A stretch of DNA of 64,000 nt from Congeria kusceri (lineage: Eukaryota; Mollusca; Bivalvia; Myida; Dreissenidae), in contig CM051034.1 of NCBI GenBank assembly GCA_027627225.1, positions 3,157,501 through 3,221,500 of the forward strand. Reading direction: 5' to 3'. The notes beneath the pieces are model-generated. The model made no database searches. It was not told where the DNA came from and saw only the letters and a list, made by a program, of their open reading frames with translations. Positions 39,601 through 54,495 of the stretch are shown one piece after another (positions within the stretch are counted from its first letter, which is position 1; each line of letters begins with the position of its first letter). A program made the position numbers and the translations under genes.

Positions 39601-42600
39601 AACTTACGTGGTTTAAGTCACATTAAACGCAACGCAAAATACAATGCACTCTGTCCATTTAATATACATCTGCGAACTGATTTCATATGCGCAAATTGGC
39701 TTGAAAATAGTTCCATTCATAGGAATCAAAAACAATTAAATTTCCCTATTTATGATAATTTAAAAACCATTTATTCTTTATTTCTATGCTTGTGCATGGT
39801 CTCAACTTTAATGTGCGATAAATACATGTTGTTGTTTTTGGACAAAATTCTTGTCATTGAGCCCATTGATGCGTATAGTGATTGTCCTTTCCGTCCGTCC
39901 GTCCTTCCGTCCGTCCGTGACAAGGTTAAATAGATTGTACAGTTTCGTCTAGCTCCCCAACACCGATTACTACAACACTTGGATACTTACACAGTTGTTG
40001 AATATGACCATTCCATATCCATTCATATCACCCAACCTCACTTTGACCTTGACCTAATTTGCACTTAAATCAAATGGGCTGTTTCGTGGTAACTAGATTT
40101 TACCGTTTCGTCTAGCACCAACACCGCTTTCTACAACACTTGGGTACTTACAGAGTTGTTGCTTATGACCATCCCCAATCCACCCATATCACCCAACCTC
40201 ACTTTGACCTTGACCTTGACCTTATTTGGTCTTATAATAATTCAAAATAGCCATTTCTTGGTTAACTAGATTTTACCGTTTCGTCTAGCACCAACACCGC
40301 TAACTACAACACTTGGATATTTACACAGTTGTTACTTATGATCGTTCCCAATCCACCCATATCACCTAATTTTACTTTGACCTTTACCTAAGAAATGGGA
40401 TATCCAGCACCACCGGGAGCATATGCGTTTATCAAACACAGATTCTTGTTTTGTATTTTTCCTGACGGACGTGCACAACTGTTATAGGCGGTTTGACAGA
40501 GTCGCAGTCTTGTAATAGATATGGTGTCCGGTTTGACAGAGTCGCAGTCGTGTAATGGATATGGTGTCCGCATTGAGAGGTCGTAAGTTTGATCCCGGGA
40601 ACCATTCGAATGATCTGTCTTAAAATACACCAAGTACTGGTTTTACCCAGGAAACGGGCTCGAGAGTGTCTCAATAAACGTCTGGCTTTGGAGACTTTGA
40701 CAGTCGAGCTAAATAAATAGGTTTAAACTAAAATTAGACTGAACCTGTCATGTAAAGCTATAGCAAAGCTCGGGCGAAACACATATTGTACTCGCCGTCG
40801 CGGAGTAAGCATACTCAATGCGAGTAATAACTCGACGTGTCCGCGCGGAGTTACGAGAGATGTAGCAGATGCCCCAGTAGCTACAAAATCACGCGGCGGG
40901 ACTCCGTAAGCGGGTACAGCGAATATTTGAGTAGCGCGGAGTAATTACCCCTACTCGATCAGCCAACAACACGAATCGCGAAATATGTTTGTTTCGATGG
41001 AGCCATACTGAATTTCCACTGTGTGATTGTCTCTACTCTTTCAGTTCCGGATTCGCTCTGTGAACGCGACCTCAGAAGGCGGTGTCCTACATCAGTTGAT
41101 GGTCGACAGCTTCGTCCAGCACTCGGAACACGGCTATGGTAATGCACCTATCAGTATTTTGCCCCAGCAGGAGGAACGGCGGGCTGACCCAGGGGAATAT
41201 GACTAATTTAATTGTTGGGGTCTAATTCCCCACCCTAGAGCTAAGCATTTTTGTCTAACTCCCCACAGTGTGAGGTGATGCATAGTGTATCAAATGGCAC
41301 GGGGGCCAAATAATACTGGGATCCCAATTCCGACCAGTCTATTTCCCGGGACCAGGAATCATTTGGCGTGTCAAATTCCCGTCTGTCGGGAATCGCTTTT
41401 AGTCTAAAGTCCCGTGTATGGCCGCAGCATAGTGATAGATGCATAAACTTGCAGTTATTAGATATTAAACCCAAATTATTTGATTCAAAATATCAACCTT
41501 GAAGGTTTTTTTTAATAAGTTATTTTAATCGGATTAGTACAATTATTAAACGATATTCGGCATTTGCACAAAAATGTGCATTTGGAGAACGTCTTTTCAA
41601 TTTCGTATATCATTGTTAAAAACAACAACTGAATAGCATTAAAATGTTAATATGTCGATTTCACCAACGGCTTCTTCGACTCATTTGACGATACAGTAAA
41701 TGGATCTTGTTGTTATAATCCTTATTTGTATTTGTATTTCTTTGATTTCTTAAACATTAATAAACGCAAGTAAATCATATATAAACAATGAAATGCAATG
41801 AACACAGTTATGGTGTGAATATATATTTGGTATATTGTACTCTTTCTTCTATGAACAGTTTATTAATTTCAACCAATTATTTTTCTTGGAAGGATTCATT
41901 AGGGTTTGCTGGTTATGTACGTCAGAAGTTGGCTTAGATAGAAACGCCGAAAAAAGCGGGGATGAAAGCTCATGGCTGGCCTTCAGTTGGCAAAATAACC
42001 TTGAAATCAAACCCTAAATAGATCTGTACTTTTTACAGATAGCAATTCGTTGGATTACAATGCACTAAACAGCTTTAAACCAGTCTGCATTTTTGTGCTA
42101 AACTAGTCTGAAATCTTGTGATTGCGTCGAGTGCCAAAAAAAAGAGAAGAAAAACCTAGCTGTTAAAAAAAACAACAGAATATAAAACAGTGTAATCTGA
42201 CAATTATCCCAAGTACCACAGAAAGTATTCAATCGGACGTCTAGGTACTTAAGTAAACAATAGAATAATACCATTGACTTCGCCTCGTATGGGAACGAAT
42301 ATTGATCTAAGGTATTACCATGTTCTACTTGTCGAGATGCTGATGCATACGTTAATCATTCTCAAATACCGTGCCTTTAGACAGATACACATTCCGCAAA
42401 TAGACTTCCTAGAAGTAAAATACATGTATTCGTTCAAAATCTATACCCTTTCTATGAATAGCGGTGGCATAACATAGATCCCGGGCGGGCGTAGAGTGGA
42501 GTGGACGCGAGGAATGCCCCCCTGCCCACTAAAATTCTTTAATATTCAATGTTTTAAAGCTCACAGTAGCATGAACACTTCTAGTCCAGTTATTTTACTG

Positions 42601-45600
42601 TGCGTATGTTTAGTTTAAGAAATAATTTTCGACTTGGAGTTCTGATATGTTGTTTATTTGCCGATAAACAACGATAATGCGGAAATTATATCGATTTTAA
42701 CATGATTTGACAAATATTTTGGCAATTATAATGATAACTACACTTTACTATGCTCCGCTGAGAATCGGGACTATTTTGGCGTAGTTATTGGGTAGTTTAA
42801 TGGCGATATTTTTGTTTTTCGTCTATAGAAAAATTAGCGAGTATCATATTAGAATAAATATTATATTATGTCGGCCGAGTTTAACTTTATTGTCGCTTGC
42901 CTCGTTTACTCGTGTATGTACCATCTGTAGTTTGATACCGTCCAACGGTTAGTGTAGACCCGCTACATTTGGCGCCCTACGCAGGACCGTGACGTCATCA
43001 GTGTTAATTCTAACGCGTGGTAATTGTGTATTCCACCCCTTTTAATTTAAACATATTTTATTTTCATATTGAAGTACAAGTACAAATGACATTTATACAT
43101 ACATAAATTATTTATCGATACATTCATATGAAAAAAGGGTAGGACCTAAAGTTCTAACAACATTATATGTGGTCTTTCCCTGTGTGATTTAATTACGTGT
43201 TTCGGGCGATGTATGTAATTTTGAACGAGTCACAAGTACGCTCAAATATGAAAATAAACATATATGAATAGGAAATAAAAAGAAAAGCAATCTAATAAAA
43301 TGTACGAGAAATTAATAATCATGAAAGGCAAACTAAATTGGGGGGAAAACAAACAAAAAATACAAAAAAAAAAAAAAAAAAAAAAACGAGTCCTGTCCAG
43401 CATATAACAAGTCAAGCTTTAACTACTGCAAGATTATGAAAAACGCTTTGTCGTCTTAATAAATTGTTGGACATTTAGAAAAATTTTGCAGTTTGCATCA
43501 TGATCAAAACTACTATTACCAACAAGAATAGTATCACAGTTTAATGGTTCTATAGATTGTAACGTAGCGAAAAAAGTTGTACGTTGTGCAGTAAATAGTG
43601 AGCAAGTAAAAAAGAAGTGGTAAACCGATTCAACTTCACCACAAATACATAAAGGCGAAGGTTCCAATTTGTTGTTATATAAGTGTAGTTTTAAGTTGCT
43701 ACAATTATTTCTTAGTCTGGCGTGTATAATTGATGTTTTTCTATCACCAACGAAGTAATATGCTGGTGTTTCTCGATTTCTTAACATTAATTGTTTTAAA
43801 GCGGTTTTGAATTGCAAGAGAGAAGTACACGTTTTAATTTCATTATTTAAATTGTTCCATAGGTCGATAGCCGACGGTATGAAAGATCGCGAATAGAGTT
43901 CGGTGCGTCTTGATACTATAACATAATCGTTTGCATTTCTAAGATTTCTAGTAGATTGTTGAAAAACAGTTTCTGGTAATAAATTCATTAAGTAACTGGG
44001 ACATAGACCATTATGTAATTTGTACATATAAGTTAGTTTAAGATATTTTCGACGTTCTGATAACCTATGCCAGCTAATTTCAGAATACAAATTAGTCAAG
44101 GAAACAGATTTTGTAAGCCCGGTTACTATTCTAGCCGCTTCGTTCTGAATTTTTTCTAAACTTTCTTTTTCGTACATTTCACAACCATCCCAAACGACAC
44201 ATGCGTACTCTAATAGTGGTCTTAAATGTGAAATATAAATTTGGTTCAACGTCTTTCTAGAGATCATGTATTTTAGTTTGCGCATGATGCCAAGCACTTT
44301 TGATGATGATTTGACTAAACTGGAGACATGATCGTGCCATTTACCATTAGCGCTGAATGTGAGACCAAGATGTTTGTGATTTTCAACAAATTGAACAGGC
44401 ACATTATTAAAAACAAGATGTGGGAGGGGAATGGATGATTGTGTTGTGAATAGAATTGCCTCGGTTTTTTGTGGATTAAAGTCTACAAGCCATCTTTTTG
44501 CCCAGGTGTTAATAACACTTAAATCATGGTTGAGTACCATTTCAAGTTCGGTCGAATTTGAACAAGTATATGAAAGGGATGTGTCGTCTGCAAATAGACG
44601 AGAGATACTTTGAAGGTTTTGTACAATATCGTTTACATAAACAAGAAAAAATAGAGGACCAAGGACAGAGCCTTGAGGAACACCAGCGTTTATTTCTAGC
44701 GCCTGAGAAGTAGAATCCCCGACAAAAACTTGCTGTTTTCGACTACTTAAATAACTTTCGATCCATTTAAGTAAATTACTGTTAAAACCATTTTGTTTTA
44801 ATTTGAAGAGTAAACCCTTGTGCCATACTCGGTCAAATGCCTTAGAAATGTCACAGAATACCATGCATGTGAATTTCCTTTCATCAATACCTTTTGCTAT
44901 TTGATGAAATATATCAATTAATTGAGAAACAGTTGAATGACCTTTAAGAAAACCCGATTGGTTAGAATACAGCAAGTTATTACCAACTAAATGATTGTAT
45001 AAATGTTTGTAAACAACTCTCTCCATAAGCTTGCCTACACAACTCAAAAGCGAAATTGGCCGGTAATTAGATGGTAGGTTAGGATCACCCTTTTTAAATA
45101 ATGGCATCACTATAGCTGACTTCCATGAGTTTGGAAATGTACATTCATCTAATGATTTGTTGAATAAAATACATAAGGGCTTGGAAATAGAGTGACAAGT
45201 TTTCTTTAAAACTAGATGACTAACAAGGTCTCCGCCTACAGCTTTGTTTGTAAATAAACATTTGATAATATCTATGATTTCTGATTCGGTAACTGATACA
45301 TTTTGCATGGTTTCATTGGCAAGATTGATAAATGGGGGTAGGACTCCAGTCAAGTCATCTAATGAGGATATTGAGACGAAATAATTGTTTAAACAGTTTG
45401 CTTTCTGGGTATTTGACATATGTATAATTAGATTGCCATCAGAATCAGTCGATTGTAGTGGCGGTATGGTATCAAAGTGAGAACTCATTTTCATGAGTTG
45501 TTTTAAAGTTTTCCAAAATTTTTTTGGATTTGATGAGTTAAAATCGGTAAGAGATGTTTCAAGGTTTGCATGGAATTGTTCTTTAGCTTGTTTAATCATA

Positions 45601-48407
45601 TTGCTAACTTTATTTCGAATTTGCTTGTATTTGTTCCAGTTATTTGCGGTTGGGTTATTAATAGATATATGTTTGAGTCTGTCCCGTTTAGGAGATAACG
45701 TTCTTATCTGAGAATCATACCACGGTTTGTCATTAGGCCTAACTGTAACTAGTTTGTGCGGAATACAAAGTTTCATGAGTTTTTTTGTAAACAACATGGT
45801 AGCCTCGTGAACATTGGTCTCTCGAATAAAATTCCAGTTTGTATCGGAAATAAGATTGTTAAGGCGCTCAAAGTCAGCATATTTGTCCAACCAAACGTGT
45901 CTTTGACTTGGTTTACAATTAATAACGGGAGTTTTAAAATGAATAGCCGTTGCATGATGATCACTTATGGATTGCGGGATATTAATTACTTCACAGTCTA
46001 AACAGGTCAGATTGTCTGAAATTATAATTGGATCAATTAACGTAGACGTATTGGCCGTGACCCGTGTAGCTTGAGTGATGACGTTACGCAGGTTGTACAA
46101 GGATAAGGTCTGAGAAAGACGTGTGTTGTTTTTCAGTTGATCTTCATTTATGTCCCCTAACATAATAATGTTAGGGTTAGTATCTAGCGCTTTATCAATC
46201 ATGATATCAAGATTATCCCAAAATAAAACATCACTGTTTGGCGGGCGGTAAAAGCAGCATATCAAAGTGACCAAATTTTTAAGTTTGATCTCTAACCATA
46301 TTGAATGTACTTGCGGATTTTCTAGTTCAAACATTCGCCTTGATACTAATGATTTATTTACATAGACTAGTAGGCCGCTTGAATGGGACGTATAATCTTT
46401 ACGGAACATTGAGTGATTAAAATCATCAATTTGAATTTGGTCGTCCATAACGACATCAGTAAGGTGTGTCTCTGTAAAGCACATTATATCAAATTGTAAT
46501 AAATGGTCCTTAATAAAGTCCAATTTGTGCCGAATTGATCTAATGTTGAGATGAAGTAGCCCCAAAGCTCCGAGATCTTGCGGACCTGGATTGAGTTCAA
46601 CATCACCGGATAGAAGTAAAATAAAACGTACAAGGTTGATAAATACAACGCTAAGGGCACATACTAGGGCAGCGTCCATGTGATTGTGTAAAGATATTTG
46701 AGATAGTCTTAGAAATATAGCAAATAAAAACATCAATTCATGAGCAATATTTAAGCATATTGTATATTTGCGACGGCAAATGCGTAATCTAGCGTTAAAT
46801 ATTCCAACAGCCATTCGGTATTGCGCAACGTCATTACCCATTTGGTAGTAAAGTTACAAATAAAGAAATACATTTTGGCTGTGGAAATAATTGAGTAAGT
46901 ATTAGGATAAGCATATTCTCTATAAATGTGCTGGACAGGACTGAGAAAAGTGCATAAATGCATAATACAATAATAGCAATCATGATACAGACAGCATAGT
47001 GAGACGTATTGAAATCTCAGAAAATAAAAAGAAGAAATGTGTGGTTGTAATCACAGTATGGTAATTCACAATAACTAGCTAAGGACAATAATAAATTATA
47101 TTAGTATATTTCAATACTATTTTAACTAATTTTATTTATTTACATGTATGCTAATTTATTTATAATTTGTTTAGTTTATTCTATTATGATTTTTGAAATT
47201 AATTTATTATTTTGTATGTTATTCAATCAATATGGAAATTTTGCAAAGTTATTAAAAGCCTTTTAGAATTCGACTTATTAAAGATTGTTCTTTTAATGAA
47301 GTTAAGTAACAGAACTTTTTGAGTCAATACAAGGTAATTAGGCATATATAAATAACAGTATATAAATGACACTTATATAGGCATTCAGAAGGAGAACGTT
47401 GAATGATGAGTCAATATGCAAAAGTTAAGTAAATCATATACATATATATACAGTAACTGAGCTTAGGTCGTATTAATAATTGCATTGCACATTAAAACAC
47501 AACACTTTAAGTATATAATACGGCGAAAACAGATGAGTACAAGGGACAGCAGGCAAGATTGTATGGTAATTACAAGTCTATTTTATCTATATTTATAATT
47601 TAAAAAGATGTTAAAAAATCCCTTTTTTTTTTTTTTTTTTTTTTCTTTTTTCTTTTTCTTTATAAACACAGGCGCTCAGGGCGTTAAGATTATTTTTCAC
47701 TTATGGGTATGATACTCCATATCAATGACAAGACAAAAAGTATGCGGCGTTGTTGACTGCCTTGGGTAAGATTCACACTAGTAGCGTTACCAAATAATCA
47801 AAATAATGATCAAACGGTACATTGCTACTAGCTAATGCCATGAACAATACACTATATTTTAGGCAAGTTAGTGTGTGTTGGAGAAAATAACACATCAGTG
47901 AATTTGATCCTGTTACAGGGCGCAACGTATTTAACGGAGACGGGTTAACACGATAGCAGTAATTATCATCTTAACAGGCAGTGTAAACAACGCTCATTGT
48001 GACAAAATAACATCAGATTTACAAGCAATTTAAACTAATCTCAGTGTAAGCAGTAATTATCATCTTAACAGGCAGTGTAAACAACGCTCATTGGGACAAA
48101 ATAACATCAGATTTACAAGCAATTTAAACTAATCTCAGTGTAAGCAACGCTCACCGTGACAAAATAACATAAGATTTAAATGCAAGTTAAAATAAGTTCA
48201 CCGTAATAAACGTGCACCGAGAGCGGTGAAAACTATTGAAACAAGTGTACAGAAAATAGGACAACGACAGGTATGAACCAGTTTAACAACGATACTGTCA
48301 AAAATTCTGTAATAAATAATAATAAACACGTTTTTCAACAGCTCGTAACTGTAGTCAAAATCTGTGAAAGCATCAAGTGCATTCTGTAAATATATACACT
48401 ATACAAC

Positions 48408-48450
<43 letters not shown>

Positions 48451-51400
48451 ACGAATGCTATGTCTGTAGAGTTACCGCGTAAATCAATGTTCACTTCCAT
48501 GCATCCATGTCATGCTCATTGATAATTTTGTGGATCTTGGAGTCAGGGTCCTTTACAAGAATGCTTCCATCAGACGACCATGCACCAAGCAGCTGACCTC
48601 TTTTCACAAGTTCACGAGCATTGTAGAGAAAGAAGCTTCTCTTGCGTGTGAGGTCTTCATTGATGAATGTATTCGGATACCCTTTTTCTCTCAGAATCGA
48701 ACGAGATTTATATAGTTTTTGTCTCGCTCTGTACATAGCAAATTTGACTATGATGTTGCGTGGTTTTCGAGGGTTAGGTTTTCCTGCTCTATGAGAGCGG
48801 TCAATGTCATTTATGGTGATGTCACAGCCGACAGCTATCGATATTTTCAACACGATGTCATCGGTGTTTTCATCATTTAGTTCCTTAACGCCTGAAATGC
48901 GCACCAAATTCCTCCGCGAGTACTGCTCCTGGTCGTCTAGTTTGTTCTCCAGTACTTGGACTTTTGACTTAAGTTCAGTGTTTTCCCTATTGAGATTGTC
49001 ATTTGCTTTTTCAAGGGATTCCAATTTACTTGTGAGCTTCGTAAAAACACTGGTCGCTATTTGTTCTACCAACGTTTCAATTTGGGTTTTGAAAGTGGCC
49101 ACAAGGAGGGTATTCCACCCCTGAATTCCAGGACGAATTCCCATTGGAGTGGGCATGTAGTTCACGGTTCGAACTTAAAGCAGCAGTTCATAAATATGTT
49201 TAAAAAATGAAAATTTGCAGAAATCTGTTCTAATTGACATCTTACCGATCAAAATACAAAAAAACGCATTGAACTCGGAAAATTAATAAAGTTTTGGTAA
49301 CTTGTTATCCTATAGTTTCTGTTTGCGATGCCTCTGGAGTAAATCGGCGTGTACATGGTGTATATTCCGTTCGTACCAAGCGTGTTCGAACATAGACATA
49401 TTTACATGCATTTCTTAAAAAAGAAATGTTTTTCAGTGAAATAAACGTTGTTAACGTCCATTTGAGCTAATTAAAATTTAAAATGCATTGAATTATATTC
49501 TATGGACTGCGGCTTTAAAGGTGAACGGTCGAGCTTATAAAAAACGTTTTATATTGATTTTAAACATAAATGAAGCCACATCAAACCAAATTTTCTTACC
49601 AGTTTATACAAACGGTGTCTACAATAGCGAGTATAGCAAAGAAATCGAACCAAAATTCTGCACATTTCTCTCGATGCGCCATTTAATATGAAACCGGATG
49701 TGACGTAGTAACTCACCAACGCTTCTATTTATGGTTTGTTAAAGACTACAGAAAAGCATTGAATATCATGCTAAAACGCACAGTACCAATGATATATGTT
49801 TTTTGATCGAAATAAAGAAGCACATGTCAGATAAATGTAGCTTTAATGGACAGATCACTGGGCGGTTTGTTGAACTCAGGTGGGAGAACACTCGCCCTGT
49901 AAGCGAGCGGTCATGTGCTCGCGTCAGTGAGTCGCTGCTCAATTGTCTCACACAATGGCAAATAAAGGATGTTAATCCTGAAATAGAATGCTATTTATAT
50001 TTGATAAAAATAAAGATGTATGGGTTGGGGAGGGAGGAAGCGTCAGTCATATTCAGCTCCTTCAAATTCCCCGGTATCTCCGAGGGTTTGAGGCCCTATG
50101 CCGCGCTACACTTGATTCTATCTTAGATCAAACCTTTGCGTTCAGCGAATGCAAATTCTAATAATGGTTCATGCTTCCGTTTTGTTAAAGGTATAGCTGT
50201 ATATGGCACAGTTTTTCAGTGTCTGATTAATCGAAATCGTATTGTTAATCCACGGATGTATATAATTTAAAAAAAAAAACAACTGAAGTCGAGTCAAATT
50301 GAAGCATGAACACCCGAGGTTTAAAAAAAAAGTAAGCGCGCGGAACTAGAAGTATGCTTAAATATTGATGAAATGAAATTCGATTTGCAACATTAATTAT
50401 GCGCAGCGATTTTCAACATATATGAAATTTTATTTGCAACATTAATTATGAACATCGATTTTCAACATAGATGCAATGAAATTTGATTTGATTTGCAACA
50501 TTAATTATGTATTCCTGAACCGATTTTAAATATTGTTGAATTGAAATTTGATACGCAACATTACTTATGTATACCTGAACCGATTTTAAATATTTTTTAA
50601 ATGAAATTTAATTGTTGCATTAATTATGAATACCTGAAGCGATTGTAAATATTGTTGAACTGAAATTTGATTTGCAACAGTAATTGTGTATACCTAAACC
50701 GATTTTCAAACTGTTATATAAACGGAAGTCTGGTACTTTAACTCGCAAGACTTGAAGATTTGCTGCCAATTTAGAAGGCAACCTAAATGTCGCCAAAACG
50801 ATTTATTGTTTCGTGCTTGTTTAGTAGTTTGTATACATACAAGAAGATCACTTTGGCGTCAGTTATCAGTGTAGATAAAGATAAAAGAAAAAAATCTTAA
50901 TTTTTGCTGAAACGTTCTATTATGTAAATAAATGTCAATTTATTGTTGATAGGCTCAATGCATAAGAACATATTATCGATTCCGTACCTATTCAAAATCT
51001 GATTGGGTATTGATAAGTTTTCCAATCACGTTAAACTACCTATTTACGTGGGTTAAAGGTTTAAAGTGCTCGACGCAATATTTGTTTTTTTTGATAGAAT
51101 GCCATTGAAGTGTTAAACAAGAATGTCCTCGTACCACAAGAACCCGGGCCACTTTACAGATATTGATGAGATAGATGTTATCCACATTTATCGCGGACGT
51201 TGTTCAGAGGCACTCTTTAAAGCGTCTATTACTGATGAGTTTGTTTGTTTCAAGAGTTATCGAAGGACATCAATAAATCAAAGCAGTTTGTTCATTAACT
51301 TAGTTATCGTTGGTGCAGCGTTTGTCCTATTTGAAAATCAGCACGTATCTAACGTGTTTTGTATGGACATGTTTGAACATACCATTGTATGTCTTTATGT

Positions 51401-53856
51401 CTCATATCATCAATTCAATTACCGTGTTCAACAAAACCAGGGCCCGCATTCACAAAGCTCTTTAGGGAAAACTTACAGTAATTCCTTAAATTCATAAAAC
51501 TCTCTCAGTCTATGACTGTTTCATTTAGAGTTCCAGTCTATGGCTGTTTCATTTAGAGTTCTAGTCTATGGCTGTTTCATTTAGAGTTCTAGTCTATGGC
51601 TGTGTCATTTAGAGTTTTATTCCTTGGCTGTTTCATTTAGAGTTCTAATCTATGGCTGTTTCAGTTCGAGTTCTAGTCTATGGCTGTTTGATTTAGAGTT
51701 CCAGTCTATGGCTGTTTGATTTAGAGTTCTAGTCTATGGCTGTTTGATTTAGAGTTCCAGTCTATGGCTGTTTCATTTAGAGTTCTAGTCTATGGCTGTT
51801 TCATTTCGAGTTCTAGTATATGGCTAATTCATTTAGAGTTCTAATCTATGGCTGCTTCATTGAGAGTTAGAGTCTATGGCTGTTTTATTTAGAGTTATAG
51901 TCTATGGCTGTTTCATTAAGAGCTCTAGTCTATGGCTGTTTCATTTAGATTTCTAGTCTATGGCTTTTTCATTTCGAGTTCTAGTCTATGGCTGTTTCAT
52001 TAAGAGTTTTAGTCTATGGCTGTTTCATTTAGAGTTCTAGTCTATGGCTGTTTCATGCAGAGTTCTAGTCTATGGTTGTTTCATGCAGAGCTCTAGTCTA
52101 TGGCTGTTTCATTTAGAGTTCTAGTCCATGGCTGCTTCATTTAGAGTTCTAGTCTATGGCTGTTTGATTTAGAGTTCTAGTCTATGGCTGTTTCATTTAG
52201 AGTTTTAGTCTATGGCTGTTTGATTTAGAGTTCTAATCTATGGCTGTTTCATTCAGAGTTCTAGTCTATGGTTGTTTTATTTAGAGTTCCAGTCTATGAC
52301 TGTTTCATTTAGAGTTCTAGTCTATGGTTGTTTGATTTAGAGTTCCAGTCTATGACTGTTTCATTTAGAGTTCTAGTCTATGACTGTTTCATTTAGAGTT
52401 CCAGTCTATGACTGTTTCATTTAGAGTTCCAGTCTATGACTGTTTCATTTAGAGTTCCAGTCTATGACTGTTTCATTTAGAGTTCCAGTCTATGACTGTT
52501 TCATTTAGAGTTCCAGTCTATGACTGTTTTATTTAGAGTTCCAGTCTATGACTGTTTCATTTAGAGTTCTTTTTACAATAAATAGTGCTTAGATGTTTCA
52601 TTATTTACCCTCTTGTAAACAGAAATCATTGGATCTCACATTGAAAAATGTATCTGAAATTTTCACATAAGTACGAGTTAAGTTAAGATTTTCCTTCCGA
52701 GCCTCGTGAATACGAAACGTGGGACCATATTCCAGAAATATTTTAAGTTGATCTTTAAATAATTTCACTTAAGTTCCTTTTTGTAATGTTATATTTTTAA
52801 CACTACGCAGAAGTTAATAAATCCAATTACAGTTAAGTACAAAATAGATAATAGTAAGTTTATAATTAGTGAACACTTAGCAGAATTTCATGTATACATA
52901 GAATAAAATTCTTAAGAAAAATGATGATTTTAAGGCTAAGGATAAGATTTCAGCTTAAATGTTTCTGGAATACGACCCCTGTTAGTTTCAACTTGAACGT
53001 TTGACTATTGAAAACGCTTGCTAGTTTATATGATCATTTTGTTTCAATGGTGAATATTGAGGAATATGTTATTTTGTTTGGAAATGTTCGTACTTATGAG
53101 CACCACATTTATATTACCAAGAAATGTTAATGTAAAACAATGCTCTTCATTATAGATGATTAGATAATTATCTGCCTCATTAGAAGAACAATTTTACATA
53201 TTAATGAATACACGCCAATAAATTAAAAAACAAAGGCCCACATGCATAAAAATTATCAAGAAAAAAACATTAACAGATGGCTATAAGAAACACGTCTTCG
53301 CCCACCGACTTTATCTCTTCTGATAGTATATTAAATCATGTAATATGTTAATATCATTTAAACACGTATACTTCAATTTAATAATATCCCAGTAATTCGA
53401 ATATATTGGCATAAAAAGTTATTTTCGTATTTTAGTGGCAGACAACCCTTTGAAATGGGATCTCAGTAGCAGGTACAGTACCCTCCCTTTGTTGGCTTAA
53501 ATCACAAACTTCTAGTATTACCTCTACAACTGCTGCCTCTACAACTGCCTCCACGACAACTAAAACAACCACTGCTGCTACAGCTATAATACTAAATTCT
53601 ACTGCTTCTGTTGGTGCTGCTGCTGGGTTGCCACCGCTGCTAATTCTACTACTGCTGCTCATTCTACTGCCACTGCTACTACTACTGCTACTGCTACTCT
53701 TAGCCACTGCTACTACTACTGCTACTTCTACTGCCACTGCAAATACTATTGCTACTACTACTACTGCTTCTTCTACTGCAACTGCAACTACTACTGCTAC
53801 TGCTACTTCTGCTGCCAATGCAACTACTGCTACTGCTACTACAACTACTGCAACTG

Positions 53857-53906
<50 letters not shown>

Positions 53907-54417
53907 GCTACTGCTACTGCTACTGCCACTGCAACTACTACTGCTGCTACTACTAATGCTGCATCTTCTGCCACTGCAACTAATACTGCTGCTGCATCTT
54001 CTGCCACTGCAACTAATACTGCTGCTACTTCTACTGCCACTGCAACTACTACTGCTACTACTACTGCTACTTCTACTTCCACTGCTACTACTACTGCTAT
54101 TACTACTACTACTGCTACTTCTACCGCCACTGCAACTACTACTGTTACTACAACTACTGCTACTCCTACTGCCACTGTTACTACTACTGCTGCTACTACT
54201 ATTACTGCTACTGCTACTAGTACTACTTCTATTGCCACTGCTTATACTACTGCTACTAAACAACTACTGCGACATGCCGCTGCTACAACAACAACAACAA
54301 CAACTACTACTACTACTACTACTGCTACTACAACTGCTACTGCTACTACTACTTCGACTGCGACGACGACTACTACTACTGCTACTACTACTACGACTAT
54401 TACTACTACTACTACTT

Positions 54418-54495
<78 letters not shown>

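Larger units (their letters stand above)
43357..49165 (-). mobile_element. LINE (non-LTR retrotransposon), ORF1 plus ORF2
   Basis: ORF1 (49165-48491) precedes ORF2 (46841-43434) on the minus strand, separated by 1.65 kb. That interval carries a T run on the plus strand at 47622-47665, a 94-bp tandem duplication (47956-48143) and other non-coding DNA. Plus-strand A runs lie about 45 bp beyond each stop codon (48412-48448 and 43360-43386). GTCCTGTCCAGCA near 43390 recurs inverted near 46929. The two ORFs may belong to one 5.8-kb element or to two insertions; target duplications were not identified. Confidence 0.65.

Noticed and set aside
51123..51497. 124-residue plus-strand frame
   Set aside because: No recognised motif or suitable splice context for the surrounding gene; the composition looks like chance.
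51510..52572. 28-bp regular repeats resembling a CRISPR array
   Set aside because: The repeats are head-to-tail without spacers, in an intron of an animal gene.
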